From an uncultured Ruminiclostridium sp. (GTDB taxonomy: Bacteria > Bacillota > Clostridia > Oscillospirales > Ruminococcaceae), in NCBI GenBank assembly GCA_947627695.1, contig CANQXF010000004.1:1-64000 (forward strand): a stretch of 64,000 nt of DNA, written 5' to 3'. Position numbers and translations under genes: made by a program. The notes beneath the pieces were generated by a model. The model was not told the DNA's origin, did not search any database, and worked only from the letters and a program-made list of their open reading frames with translations. Position 1 is the first letter of the stretch, and each line of letters begins with the position of its first letter. Positions 19,838-28,733 of the stretch are shown piece after piece.

Positions 19838-19854
19838 AAAAATACCCCCAATTT

Positions 19855-20009
19855 TACAGTTTACAGTGTACAGTTGACAGTTGACAGTTGTGGTATCGCC
19901 TTCGGCGATTGATTTAGGATTGCCGCCTGCAAATTTGTACCTGTCATTTCAAATCCGTCCGCGTAGCGGACTCCACAACTGTACACTGTACACTGTACAC
20001 TGTCAACTA
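19855..20009. repeat. Heptamer element, short-hairpin core
   Basis: Both arms are present around ATCGCCTTCGGCGAT and the inverted short core. It lies between the ANTAR gene stop (AAATAGTTGACAG) and the dapL ribosome-binding site. Confidence 0.9.
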
Positions 20010-20573
20010 TTTCTTGTCGTACATCTTCAATATATCTTCCGCCACTGCCCTCTGTGTCTTCCTCATATCCATCGCCTGCTTTTGTATATGGCGGTGAGCC
20101 TGTTCCTCGGTGAGGTTCAGATATTCCATAAGGCAGGCTTTCGCCCTTGCAGTGACCTTGACGTCCTCAAGCTGTTTGTTCAGCTTGTTTTTTTCCTCCT
20201 CAAGGCGCTTTATGCTCTCTCCCGCCACGTCGGCAAAGCGGAGAGCCTGAACAAGTGCGCCTTTGCCGCAGGGCCTTCCTATAACGAAAGCGCCTGTGAA
20301 CCTTATTTTCTTCTGCACCTCGTCGGCAATTTCGTTTTTGGTGAGAACGATAAAGGCGGCGTTGGTCTTTCCTCTCAGCTCCGCCAGCAGATCCAGCCCG
20401 AACTCGTCGGACAGCGGGGTGGAAAGGATTATCACGTCGAAAACGTCCGCGTCCATACTGCGGGCGTGAACGCCGTCAGTGACGTTCACCGTGCGGCAGT
20501 CCTGTTCCGTGAGCAGGGCGGCTATGTTTTCGCATACCTGCGGGGTTTTTCCTGCAATAAGTATATTCTGCAA
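20007..20573 (-). CDS. ANTAR-domain response regulator
   Basis: A receiver-like N-terminal domain (ILIAGKTPQVCENIAALL, FDVIILSTPLSDEFGLDLL) is followed by a helical linker. The C-terminal ANTAR RNA-binding domain is ARAKACLMEYLNLTEEQAHR. ANTAR proteins bind paired hairpins in nascent RNA and block termination. The track start at 20630 lies upstream of the expected transcription start of the promoter at 20631-20659. TTG 20573, with AGGGAGGGG 5 nt upstream, is therefore the likelier start (188 aa). Whether the receiver is phosphorylated is unclear because the acidic pocket is not typical. Target RNAs are unknown. Confidence 0.88.
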   Translation of the reverse strand: MQNILIAGKTPQVCENIAALLTEQDCRTVNVTDGVHARSMDADVFDVIILSTPLSDEFGLDLLAELRGKTNAAFIVLTKNEIADEVQKKIRFTGAFVIGRPCGKGALVQALRFADVAGESIKRLEEEKNKLNKQLEDVKVTARAKACLMEYLNLTEEQAHRHIQKQAMDMRKTQRAVAEDILKMYDKK

Positions 20574-20630
20574 GCTAACCCCTCCCTTTTTCTCAACTGT
20601 GGACAGAATACTGTTTTCATTGTTACACAA

Positions 20631-20659
20631 AGTATATCACTAATAAAATAAATAGTCAA
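20631..20659 (-). promoter_or_regulatory. Sigma-A promoter of the ANTAR gene
   Basis: TTGACT, 17 bp, TATACT on the minus strand. The predicted start site (about 20624) falls inside the track ORF and supports the downstream TTG start. Confidence 0.8.
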
Positions 20660-20773
20660 TATTCTGCAAGAACAAATGTTCGGACTTTCACGGGCAGATT
20701 TTCAACGTTTTGCATAATTTTACAGCTTTCGCTAAAACTATTGGAAAACAAACATTCCGAAAGGGGAAACGAG

Positions 20774-22087
20774 ATGAAAGAGCTTAAGACCTGCATTCAG
20801 GAGATAACCGCACGTCAGATATTCGATTCAAGGGGAAATCCCACCGTGGAGGCGGAGGTAACTCTGGCGGACGGAACGAGAGCCATCGGCGCCGCACCCA
20901 GCGGAGCGTCAACGGGAAAATTCGAGGCCCACGAGCTGAGAGACGGAGACAACCAGTACGGCGGGAAAGGCGTTTACAAGGCGGTTGGGAACATCAAGAC
21001 GATAATTTCCGACGGACTGAGGGGACAAAACGCCGCCGACACCTATCAGGTGGACTGTGTGATGAGGGAGCTGGACGGCACTGCCGAAAAGAAAAAGCTG
21101 GGCGCAAACGCTATACTTGCGGTTTCCCTCGCCTGCGCAAGGGCGGCAGCGTTGTCCTTCAAAATGCCGCTGTACCGCTTTTTAGGCGGGGTGAACGCGC
21201 ACACCCTCCCTTTGCCTATGATGAATATTTTAAACGGCGGCGCACACGCAGACAACGGACTTGACGTTCAGGAATTTATGCTTGTGCCCATAGGTGCGCC
21301 CTCTTTTAAAGAATGTATGAGAATGTGCACCGAGATATATCATTCGCTGGCAGGACTGCTGAAAGCGGAGGGACTTTCCGTCGCCGTGGGGGACGAGGGC
21401 GGCTTTGCTCCCGACCTTACCACCGACGCTGAGGCGTTGGAGCTTATTATGGCGGCGGGACTTAAGGCGGGATATGAGCCGAAGAAGCATTTTGCTTTAG
21501 CTATGGACGCCGCCGCATCTGAATGGAAATCGGGGGAAACGGGAAAATACACTCTTCCCAAAAGCAAGAGAGAATACACCTCCGCACAGCTTATCGACTA
21601 CTGGGAGCATCTGGCGGAGAAATATCCCCTTATCTCCCTTGAGGACGGACTGGACGAGGAGGATTTTGACGGGTGGAAAATGCTGACTGAACGCCTTGGA
21701 GATAAATTGCAGCTTGTGGGGGACGATCTGTTCGTCACCAACGTAAAGCGGCTCAAAGACGGCATAAAGGGCGGCTACGCCAATGCAATACTGATAAAGC
21801 CAAATCAGATAGGAACAGTTTCCGAAACGCTGGAGGCGATAAAGACCGCACAGCGTGCGGGGTACAACGCCGTTGTTTCCCACCGAAGCGGGGAAACGGA
21901 GGACAGCTTTATCGCTGATCTGGCGATTGCGGCAAACTGCGGGCAGATAAAGACGGGCGCGCCCTGCCGAAGCGAAAGGCTGTCAAAGTACAACCGCATA
22001 CTTCGCATTGAGGAACAGCTTGGAAACGGCGTTGAATTTATGGGAACTGAATATTTTCTCGGCGCAAGGGGAGGTAAGGCGGAATGA
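20774..22087 (+). CDS. eno: Enolase
   Basis: Glycolytic enzyme converting 2-phosphoglycerate to phosphoenolpyruvate in the cytoplasm. It shows [37 protein letters not shown], the metal site region [24 protein letters not shown] and [14 protein letters not shown], then [19 protein letters not shown] choose ATG 20774 (AAGGGGAAACGAG upstream), giving 437 aa; the track extends upstream from a TTG. The stop overlaps the lactate dehydrogenase start by 4 bp (ATGA). Confidence 0.97.
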   Translation: MKELKTCIQEITARQIFDSRGNPTVEAEVTLADGTRAIGAAPSGASTGKFEAHELRDGDNQYGGKGVYKAVGNIKTIISDGLRGQNAADTYQVDCVMRELDGTAEKKKLGANAILAVSLACARAAALSFKMPLYRFLGGVNAHTLPLPMMNILNGGAHADNGLDVQEFMLVPIGAPSFKECMRMCTEIYHSLAGLLKAEGLSVAVGDEGGFAPDLTTDAEALELIMAAGLKAGYEPKKHFALAMDAAASEWKSGETGKYTLPKSKREYTSAQLIDYWEHLAEKYPLISLEDGLDEEDFDGWKMLTERLGDKLQLVGDDLFVTNVKRLKDGIKGGYANAILIKPNQIGTVSETLEAIKTAQRAGYNAVVSHRSGETEDSFIADLAIAANCGQIKTGAPCRSERLSKYNRILRIEEQLGNGVEFMGTEYFLGARGGKAE

Positions 22088-23043
22088 GGGACGACCCTAA
22101 CCTTGACCACCGCAAGGCGGCGGTGATAGGCTGCGGCTTTGTGGGCTCGGCTATCGCCTTTACCCTTATGCAAAGGGGAATTTTCTCCGAAATGGTGCTT
22201 ATCGACGTGAACGTGAAAAAGGCGGAGGGCGAGGCTCTGGACATCAGTCACGGTCTGCCTTACAGCGCGCCTATGGAGATTTATGCGGGGAATTACGACG
22301 ATATTGCGGACGCCGCATTTATAGTTATCGCTGCGGGAGCTAACCAGAAGCCCGGGGAAACACGCCCTCAGCTTATCGAAAAAAATCTTGAGATATTCTC
22401 AAAGATAATCCCCGAAATAAAAAAGCGGGACTGTCAGGGGATAATCCTTGTGGTGTCAAATCCTGTGGATATCCTGACCTACGCTGCGCTGAAGATGTCG
22501 GGCTTTCCCCCTCACAGGGTGATCGGTTCGGGGACGGTGCTGGATACCGCAAGGCTGAAATATCTGCTGGGGCGGCGGCTGGACGTGGACGCAAGGAGCG
22601 TTCACGCCGTGATAATCGGCGAGCACGGCGACAGCGAGCTTGCGGTATGGAGTGGCGCAAACGTTTCGGGGGTGGACCTGAACCACTTTTGCGAGCTGAG
22701 GGGCTTTTCTCAGCACAGGGAAGCTATGGACAAAATCTACCGTGAGGTGCGGGACAGCGCTTACGAGATCATTGAGAGAAAGGGCGCCTCCTATTATGGG
22801 ATAGCTATGGCGGTAGCCAGAATAGCGGAATGTATCGACAGGGACGAACATTCCGTCCTGCCGATTTCCGTGCTGCTGGACGGGGAGTACGGGATAAGCG
22901 GGCTGTGCCTGAGCATTCCCGCCGTCGTGGGAGCAGGCGGAGCAGAAAAGGTGCTGGAAATACCGCTTAGCGGTGCGGAACAGCGTATGCTCACGGCGTC
23001 GGCGAAGGAAGTGGAAAAACAACTTTTACAGTGTAAAGTGTAA
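22084..23043 (+). CDS. ldh: L-lactate dehydrogenase
   Basis: NAD-dependent reduction of pyruvate to L-lactate, regenerating NAD+ in fermentation. The NAD-binding motif is [13 protein letters not shown]. The substrate loop is [10 protein letters not shown], with Gln at the lactate-specific position and the catalytic Arg, and the catalytic His is in [15 protein letters not shown]. Its start overlaps the enolase stop, so the two are translationally coupled. The last codons (CAG TGT AAA GTG TAA) are heptamer repeat, so the terminal QCKV is repeat-encoded. Confidence 0.95.
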   Translation: MRDDPNLDHRKAAVIGCGFVGSAIAFTLMQRGIFSEMVLIDVNVKKAEGEALDISHGLPYSAPMEIYAGNYDDIADAAFIVIAAGANQKPGETRPQLIEKNLEIFSKIIPEIKKRDCQGIILVVSNPVDILTYAALKMSGFPPHRVIGSGTVLDTARLKYLLGRRLDVDARSVHAVIIGEHGDSELAVWSGANVSGVDLNHFCELRGFSQHREAMDKIYREVRDSAYEIIERKGASYYGIAMAVARIAECIDRDEHSVLPISVLLDGEYGISGLCLSIPAVVGAGGAEKVLEIPLSGAEQRMLTASAKEVEKQLLQCKV

Positions 23044-23203
23044 AGTGCAAAGTGCAGAGTTGTGGTATTTTTGCCTGCGGCAAAAATGGATTTTAAATAA
23101 TAAAAGTGCCGATTTAAGGAACTACCTTAAATCGGCACTTGTCATTCAAATCCGTCCGCAAAGCGGACTCCACAACTGTACACTGTACACTGTCAACTGT
23201 CAA
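23027..23203. repeat. Heptamer element with stem-loop core, between convergent genes
   Basis: The arms enclose TTTTTGCCTGCGGCAAAAA, a stem AGTGCCGATTTAAGG...CCTTAAATCGGCACT, and TCCGTCCGCAAAGCGGA. Both flanking genes end inside the arms: ldh on plus and the 772-aa protein (GGT TGA CAG) on minus. Confidence 0.9.
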
Positions 23204-25518
23204 CCATTGAAAATTGCGGGATAGTAGACAACTTCAAGGTTTTCGGTATCGAAGGCAAAAACAGCTTGTGTCAGGTTGTCAACGATAGCGTCGCTGCCCT
23301 CCACAACGCTCAGATCGTCTGTAACAGCGTCTTCAAACACTTCTCCCGATGCTTCTTTCAAGGAATAAATCTCTATTCCTCCCGTTTCAAAGGTATTTCG
23401 GTTGAGAGCAAAGAAATACGGCTTGTATGCTTTTGCGGGAATGCTTTCCGCATTGTCAACGCTTTGTCCAAGTGTCGCAAAGAAATACGGCTTGTATGCT
23501 TTTGCGGGAATGTCCCAGTCAACCTCAAACTCCATTCTAAGCATTATGACATATTCGCCCTCTGACTGCCCTAACTTCATCAGCTTTATGTCATTATAAT
23601 ACATATCGTTCAAATCAAGCTGCGCCGTATTTCCCCTGTCGTCTGAAGCGACAACAATATGGTTATCCACAAGTTTTACAGTGTAGTTGTCAAGCGTATC
23701 TGTGGAAACAGTCTGACTTTCGGGAAGCTCGGACGAAGCTTCCTTTGCGGTGAAGGTCAGCGATTCGGGGTCAAACGTCAGCTTATATCCATCTCCGAAG
23801 GAGTCGTACAGCGTGTTGGTGCCGGGTATCATATCGCAGTCGCCTGTGAGTAAAAAGCCGTAAAGGTCGGAGGGGTCTGTCTGATACAGCTCCGCTTTTC
23901 CCGTTTCAAAGGCTTTTTCGTTGACAGCGTAGAACAAAGCGTTGCATCTGGGAACGCTCCACAAAGCGGGCGGCTCAAACACGAGGAGATATTCGCCCTC
24001 GGTCTGTTCCAGCCTGAACATCCGGAGCAAAAGGACAAATCCTCCGTTTTCGTCCTGTATGAGGGGTATTTCATCGCAGTCTATTTTCAGCGTTCTGTCG
24101 TCGGGAGCGTAAACCGTTATTTCATACTTGTCGGCGGTGATATCGCCGGAATCCTCATCATAAGCTATTCCCGAAGCGGTAAACTGAGCGTAATATCCGT
24201 CTATCTTATCTGTGGTGAAGGTCCAGTTCTGGGGTAGCTCGGGCTGATCCTCCTTTTCAGTGTAGGTCATCGTTTGGGGGTCGAATACATAGAAGGTTTC
24301 GGGGTTGGGATAACGGTCACGGCAGGTATAAGCCTGCTCTGTCACTTCAAAATCATCTGTCACCCAAGGAGCAGGGTAGTCCTCAGGCGCGTCCTTGAGA
24401 ACGTAAGGTTTGATCTCTCCCGTTTCAAAGGTTTTGGCGTTAAGAGCGTAAAAGCGTGTGGCGTAAGGGAAACCTAAGCCCAGGTTTACGTTCACCTGAT
24501 CTTTTATCAGGATAAGAAATTCCCCGTTGCTCTCGTCCAGAGTCAGCAGGTCTACTGTGTCGTAATCAAAATCGTCGTAAGACACTGAGGCGATCGCCGT
24601 TCTGCCCGTTCCGTCCGAAGCGAGTATCACCGTAACGTCGCCGATTATTCCGTCCTCAAGAGGTCTTTCGCCTTTCACTATCCACACATGGACGTCTGAC
24701 AGCCCGACTTCGGGGGCGTCGATAACGGCGGAGTTCTCGGAGTTCTGTGCCACAGCTGCAAGCTCGCTTCGTGTGACGCTCAGGGCGTCAGGGTCGAAGG
24801 TCAGACCGTCGCCCGCACTTCTTTCAGTGCAGACGTAGACGGATCCTTCAGGCGGCGTGAGCATATCAAAATCCAGATTCGGGAGATTCGGGATATACAG
24901 CGTGTTATCCATGCATACGCAGCTGTCGTTCACCATGTAGGCGTAATAAGGGGTTTCGCCGTTGGCTTTGTATACCTGGATCTGCCCCGTTTCAAAGGAC
25001 TTTTCGTTAAGGGCGAAGAATACTGCGGTGTAAAAATCGTCCGCCTCTTCCTCCTGCTCGGACGGGGTCATACACGCCATAATCACGTATTCGTTTTCGT
25101 TTTTCAGCTTAAAGGTCTTGACTTTGACGTAATTTTCCGACGTGTTGGGCGACGGCAGGCCGCAGTTTTCAAGGTTCAGTTCGATCTCCGCTGTTCTTCC
25201 TTTCCCGTCGATAGCAAGAATGGAGGTAGCATTGCCGTCGCTGTCTTTCAGCAGCTTAACGGTATAACCGTCCGCTTTATCCTCATACAGCTCCGTAACG
25301 CCTGGCTGCAATTCGTACGACGAGCTGTCGCCTGTGTTTGACGTAAGGTCCACGTTGATACCAAAGCCGTTTCCCGCCGCCAGAGCAGCTCCTCCCGCAA
25401 ATACCGCAGCCGCAGCGCATACGGAGCAGGCGGAAACGGTGAAAATTTTTCTTTTCCTGGCGTTTTGTTCGTCACGCCGCTTTAAAATATCTCGTGTTAA
25501 TTCATCATTGTTCTTCAT
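23200..25518 (-). CDS. Membrane anti-sigma-like protein with four extracellular repeats
   Basis: A short cytoplasmic N-terminus (NDELTRDILKRRDEQNARKR) is followed by one membrane helix and about 700 extracellular residues. The extracellular part contains four related modules, each with an ALN-x-x-(S/T/A)FETG-x-I motif (for example ALNEKSFETGQIQVY, ALNAKTFETGEIKPY). Start ATG 25518 has GGAGG 9 nt upstream and overlaps the sigma gene by 14 bp. This suggests a cognate anti-sigma or signal receptor. A 36-bp direct repeat with 69-bp period near the 3' end adds about 23 residues to the last module. The true ligand is unknown; the anti-sigma role is inferred from topology and context. Confidence 0.7.
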   Translation of the reverse strand: MKNNDELTRDILKRRDEQNARKRKIFTVSACSVCAAAAVFAGGAALAAGNGFGINVDLTSNTGDSSSYELQPGVTELYEDKADGYTVKLLKDSDGNATSILAIDGKGRTAEIELNLENCGLPSPNTSENYVKVKTFKLKNENEYVIMACMTPSEQEEEADDFYTAVFFALNEKSFETGQIQVYKANGETPYYAYMVNDSCVCMDNTLYIPNLPNLDFDMLTPPEGSVYVCTERSAGDGLTFDPDALSVTRSELAAVAQNSENSAVIDAPEVGLSDVHVWIVKGERPLEDGIIGDVTVILASDGTGRTAIASVSYDDFDYDTVDLLTLDESNGEFLILIKDQVNVNLGLGFPYATRFYALNAKTFETGEIKPYVLKDAPEDYPAPWVTDDFEVTEQAYTCRDRYPNPETFYVFDPQTMTYTEKEDQPELPQNWTFTTDKIDGYYAQFTASGIAYDEDSGDITADKYEITVYAPDDRTLKIDCDEIPLIQDENGGFVLLLRMFRLEQTEGEYLLVFEPPALWSVPRCNALFYAVNEKAFETGKAELYQTDPSDLYGFLLTGDCDMIPGTNTLYDSFGDGYKLTFDPESLTFTAKEASSELPESQTVSTDTLDNYTVKLVDNHIVVASDDRGNTAQLDLNDMYYNDIKLMKLGQSEGEYVIMLRMEFEVDWDIPAKAYKPYFFATLGQSVDNAESIPAKAYKPYFFALNRNTFETGGIEIYSLKEASGEVFEDAVTDDLSVVEGSDAIVDNLTQAVFAFDTENLEVVYYPAIFNG
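23408..23512. repeat. In-frame 69-bp tandem duplication
   Basis: The 36-bp run beginning GCAAAGAAATACGGCTTGTA occurs at 23408-23443 and again at 23477-23512, identical in both places. The 69-bp period keeps the frame, so the protein carries AKAYKPYFFA twice. Confidence 0.9.
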
Positions 25519-26059
25519 ATGAAAAGCCCTCCTTTTCAAGCTGTTTTTTCAGCGCTTTTCGTCCTCGTGAAAGCAGGTTTTCCACCTGCCGTCTGTTTTT
25601 GTTCATCGCCTGCTGTATCTCGGCGCTGCTGCGGTTTTCAAAGTAGGAAAGGTAAATTGCTTGGCGGTAATCCTCGTTAAGGCTCTGCAGCGCCTTTTCC
25701 ACCGCCGCCTTGTTTTCCTCCTTTAAAATAACGCTCTCCACGTCGCCGCTGACAAGCTCCGCCGTTTCAAGGTCGGTTTCCCGACTGCGGCGCTTGTTCA
25801 GGCGCTTGAGCCTGTCCATAGTCAAATTCCGCCCGATGGCGAAAAACCATGTTTTAAAGGAGCTTTTGCCGTTAAAGCGGGGCTTTTTCACCGCCAGCTT
25901 TACAAAAGCGTCCTCCATAAGCTCCTCGGAAAGGGTCATATCCCTTGTGAAGCCGTTGATGTAAAGGGTCAGCTCATTGGCGTACAGGCGGACAAGCTCC
26001 GCCATTCCCTCGTCGTCGCCTTTGACGTAGCGTTTGTATGCGTTTTCGCCTTCGTCCAC
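25505..26059 (-). CDS. ECF-type RNA polymerase sigma factor
   Basis: Alternative sigma factor with region 2 (ELMEDAFVKLAVKKPRFNG, SSFKTWFFAIGRNLTMDRLK) and region 4 (LNEDYRQAIYLSYFENRSSAEIQQAM, RRQVENLLSRGRKALKKQL). It is probably held inactive by the overlapping downstream membrane protein. The track start is a GTG at 26086 without a Shine-Dalgarno. A GTG at 26059 has GGAGGAA just upstream and is preferred (about 184 aa). The pair likely responds to an envelope or extracellular signal; its regulon cannot be predicted. Confidence 0.9.
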   Translation of the reverse strand: MDEGENAYKRYVKGDDEGMAELVRLYANELTLYINGFTRDMTLSEELMEDAFVKLAVKKPRFNGKSSFKTWFFAIGRNLTMDRLKRLNKRRSRETDLETAELVSGDVESVILKEENKAAVEKALQSLNEDYRQAIYLSYFENRSSAEIQQAMNKNRRQVENLLSRGRKALKKQLEKEGFSYEEQ

Positions 26060-26142
26060 GGGATATTCCTCCTCTCCTTTTTTCACTTGTTAGACTGCTT
26101 TTTGGGGAAAAACGCTCAGCTTGGGAGCGACTTTTAAAAAAT

Positions 26143-26173
26143 AAAAAAGAGGAACGTTGCGTTCCTCTTTTTT
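26143..26173 (-). terminator. Terminator after rpmE
   Basis: Perfect 8-bp stem GAGGAACG/CGTTCCTC with a 3-nt loop. It is flanked by A6 and T6, so it can work on both strands. It lies 4 bp past the rpmE stop. Confidence 0.9.
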
Positions 26174-26176
26174 CGA

Positions 26177-26392
26177 TTACTTTTCCGTTTCCTTCTTCAA
26201 GCCGAACTTCTTGTTGAACTTGTCAACACGTCCGCCGCTGTCTACCAGCTTCTGCTTACCGGTGAAGAAAGGGTGGCACTTGGAGCAGATCTCCACTCTG
26301 ATGTCCTGCTTGGTGGAGCGTGTTTCGATCACGTTGCCGCAGGCGCACTTGATAGTGGTGGGCTTGTAATCGGGATGGATACCCTCTTTCAT
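26177..26392 (-). CDS. rpmE: 50S ribosomal protein L31
   Basis: Zinc-binding type A L31 of the large ribosomal subunit. The cysteines CACG and CSKC and the adjacent HPFFTGKQ motif are visible. I use ATG 26392 (GGCGGTG upstream, 71 aa); the track's extra N-terminus is the untranslated leader. Single-gene transcript from a perfect promoter, with a hairpin leader and its own terminator. Confidence 0.96.
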   Translation of the reverse strand: MKEGIHPDYKPTTIKCACGNVIETRSTKQDIRVEICSKCHPFFTGKQKLVDSGGRVDKFNKKFGLKKETEK

Positions 26393-26423
26393 ATTGTCAC
26401 CGCCTTTTCCTTTTATGCTCAGC

Positions 26424-26445
26424 CTTATGGGGAGCAACCCATAAG
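26424..26445 (-). promoter_or_regulatory. rpmE 5' leader hairpin
   Basis: The roughly 65-nt untranslated leader contains the stem CTTATGGG/CCCATAAG closing a short loop, about 30 nt before the start. L31 autoregulatory leaders are known in Firmicutes; assigning this one to them is inference. Confidence 0.5.
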
Positions 26446-26464
26446 TGGTTAATTCGCAGGAAAG

Positions 26465-26493
26465 ATTATAACACACGGAAGTGAGTTTGTCAA
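26465..26493 (-). promoter_or_regulatory. Consensus sigma-A promoter of rpmE
   Basis: TTGACA, 17 bp, TATAAT on the minus strand, a perfect match to consensus. Confidence 0.92.
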
Positions 26494-26625
26494 GGGGTAA
26501 ATTGATATTTCGGTCTCAGGTTGACATTTAAGGCAAAAATCAGTAAAATATATATAAAATTGTAAAGAGCAGGCGGATATAAGCGGATTCCGCCCAACAG
26601 CTTCTTGTTCTGAGGCGGTGACGTT

Positions 26626-26964
26626 GTGGTTTATACGATTGATGAGATAAAAAAATTAGTCGCTCCCGTGGCGGAGAAATATAATCTTGAAAAAGTGTAT
26701 CTCTTCGGCTCCTACGCCCGCGGAGAAGCCACAGAAAACAGCGACGTGGATTTAAAGATCGACGGCGACGGGGATATACGTTCCTTGTTTGAATTAAGCG
26801 GTTTGTTTCTGGAGCTTCAGGAGGCTTTGAAAAAGTCAATCGATTTGGTAACGGCGTCCGCCTTGCGTCAGGATATGGACGACCCGTTAACACAAAAATT
26901 TGCCGCCGAAATACAAAGGGAAGAAAAGCTCATTTACGCCAGACCTGCGTTGAAGCAAGGATAA
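26626..26964 (+). CDS. MNT-type nucleotidyltransferase, orphan antitoxin-like
   Basis: A 112-aa minimal nucleotidyltransferase. The polymerase-beta-like signature GSYARGEATENSDVDLKIDG gives the GS and DXD catalytic residues. This family usually acts as the antitoxin of HEPN toxins by adding AMP to them. No HEPN gene is adjacent: the next ORF is an AAA ATPase 104 bp downstream. Start is GTG with GAGGCGG upstream. An orphan antitoxin or a stand-alone enzyme are both possible. Confidence 0.85.
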   Translation: MVYTIDEIKKLVAPVAEKYNLEKVYLFGSYARGEATENSDVDLKIDGDGDIRSLFELSGLFLELQEALKKSIDLVTASALRQDMDDPLTQKFAAEIQREEKLIYARPALKQG

Positions 26965-27068
26965 CGTATTTCCCGCAAGCTCCGCGGCGAAGAGGAGGAT
27001 AAAAACGGCTTTACGGCATTGAACCCTTTGAAAATCGCCGCCGTTTTTGCGATAAGGAAAACAAAATT

Positions 27069-28421
27069 ATGAAATCGGAATATAAATTCAAGAGAAATTT
27101 TTATTATGCAGTGGAAAAAGCAATTTCGGAAAGCAGCGTCACCTTTTTGCTGGGAGCAAGACGGTGCGGAAAAACCGTTTGCTTAAAGCAGCTGCAAGAC
27201 AAGTTTTCAGCAGGAAACGAGTTTGACGAAGTAAGCTATGTTGATACAAAAAGGGAGCTTGCGTCAACGTCGGATAAGAGCTTGTTTATAAATGAGGTAA
27301 GAAAAGCTGTCGTCAATAATGAAAAGAAATTGTTCCTGATAGACGAAACAACGTACTTAAATCAGCCTGACTGCGCAATAATGGACGTTCAAGATGCATT
27401 TACTTCATTCCACAACACAAATACAAAGGTAGTATTTACAGGAAATCCGTCAAGAGCGTTGGAGTGTTGGGGACATCGCGCGTTCGCAGGAGACGCGATT
27501 TTTATCAGAACTGATTTTCTGAGCTATCCCGAATGGCTTGCTTTTAAAGGAATGACCGAGGTGTCTGAAGAAACGTATGAACAATTTGTTCACGGAACGA
27601 GAGAATTTTACTCCGAATTTCACGGAACAAAAGAATACTTGCAGGACTGCCTTGATGAAACAGCCGTGTCTAATTCAAGAGCCGCAGAATTGATTTTAAA
27701 CAATGATTGCGGCGGATTGAACGCAGACAAATTGTCAGCCGTTCTTTATGCTTCATTGGTATCGTCACTCAGCCAAAAGCATTTACAAGATACTGTAACA
27801 AAGCTTTCCCCTGAAGAAATAACCGAAAGATACGGCAATTATCAGGATATGAGCGCTTACGAGCTTAGACGAGCGTTACAGTTCCTGCACAACTGCGGCT
27901 TGATCACGATAACGTACGTATCTTCTTCTTTTGACGTAAAGCCTTACGTTGTTCAGGATTTTCTTAACGAAGCGCAGGATTGGAGCAAGCCCGAAATCCT
28001 CAGAAATCTGAATATCAGCATTAAATATCCTATGTTCTATGTTGATATGCTTGAAAGTATATTGAAAGAACGGTTTTCAGAAAAGCTGCCTGAAAATTTG
28101 CTGGGAAGAATTGCAGAAAATCACGTAAGAGCAATTTTACCTGATACTGGCTGCTTTAAATATCGCGACCCGCAAGGCAGAGAGATAGATTACGTCAGAA
28201 AGAACGCGAAAAAAGCAATAGATATTTCAGTGACAAACGAAAAACTTTCTTCAACACATTTCGACGTTCTCCCTGACGGCTATGAAAAGATCCTGCTCAC
28301 GAAAGGCAATAAGGGCAAACAAGGCGACATAGAGTGTGTACCTTATTATCAGTTTATTTACGATAATTCGCAGGGCAGGGAGCTTGCGAATCGCAGGGAA
28401 AACGGCGGAGAAAAAACCTGA
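27069..28421 (+). CDS. AAA+ ATPase with DUF4143-type C-terminus
   Basis: A 450-aa protein of the DUF4143 ATPase group. Walker A GARRCGKTV lies near residue 30, Walker B is KLFLIDE, and a sensor-like strand reads VVFTGNPS. A winged-helix-like middle part follows. The C-terminal nuclease-like core has GRIAENHVRAIL and REIDYVRKNAKKAIDISV, resembling PD-(D/E)XK. These proteins are common in gut anaerobes and their cellular role is poorly defined. Base composition is more AT-rich than the flanking housekeeping genes, consistent with horizontal gain. Confidence 0.8.
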   Translation: MKSEYKFKRNFYYAVEKAISESSVTFLLGARRCGKTVCLKQLQDKFSAGNEFDEVSYVDTKRELASTSDKSLFINEVRKAVVNNEKKLFLIDETTYLNQPDCAIMDVQDAFTSFHNTNTKVVFTGNPSRALECWGHRAFAGDAIFIRTDFLSYPEWLAFKGMTEVSEETYEQFVHGTREFYSEFHGTKEYLQDCLDETAVSNSRAAELILNNDCGGLNADKLSAVLYASLVSSLSQKHLQDTVTKLSPEEITERYGNYQDMSAYELRRALQFLHNCGLITITYVSSSFDVKPYVVQDFLNEAQDWSKPEILRNLNISIKYPMFYVDMLESILKERFSEKLPENLLGRIAENHVRAILPDTGCFKYRDPQGREIDYVRKNAKKAIDISVTNEKLSSTHFDVLPDGYEKILLTKGNKGKQGDIECVPYYQFIYDNSQGRELANRRENGGEKT

Positions 28422-28522
28422 CTTACGGCATAAAAAAGAGCCTCTTTAGCCGCACTGACATAGAAAACCGCAAAGCGCCCCGAGGCGGCTATTGTATCTG
28501 ACTATTATTATTTGATTTTTTA

Positions 28523-28553
28523 GCGGTGCAGCTTTTGCGGCTGCGCCGTTTTT
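28523..28553 (+). terminator. Terminator after the AAA ATPase
   Basis: GC-rich stem GCGGTGCAGC/GCTGCGCCGT around TTTTGCG, followed by T5. The rest of the 312-bp gap (28422-28733) holds no gene that I can support. Confidence 0.65.
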
Positions 28554-28674
28554 GCTGTGCCGACTTTATTTCTGATATGGTTTCCGGCTCTTTGTAGACT
28601 GCCCACGAATGATCCCGACGCCGTTCAGGTAAATGTGATCAGCTTACTCATTCGCCGTCGATATATTTCGGGTC

Positions 28675-28708
28675 AAAAACAGAGCGTCCGACGTTGCCCG
28701 AACGCTCT
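28675..28708 (-). terminator. Terminator of the acetyltransferase gene
   Basis: Stem AGAGCGT/ACGCTCT followed on the minus strand by GTTTTTG. It lies 26 bp past the stop of the leftward gene. Confidence 0.65.
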
Positions 28709-28733
28709 GAAAAAAAACAGTTTCGCAGGTGGG

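Noticed and set aside
26626-26964. A complete HEPN-MNT toxin-antitoxin pair
   Set aside because: No HEPN ORF or RX4-6H motif was seen in the flanking frames.
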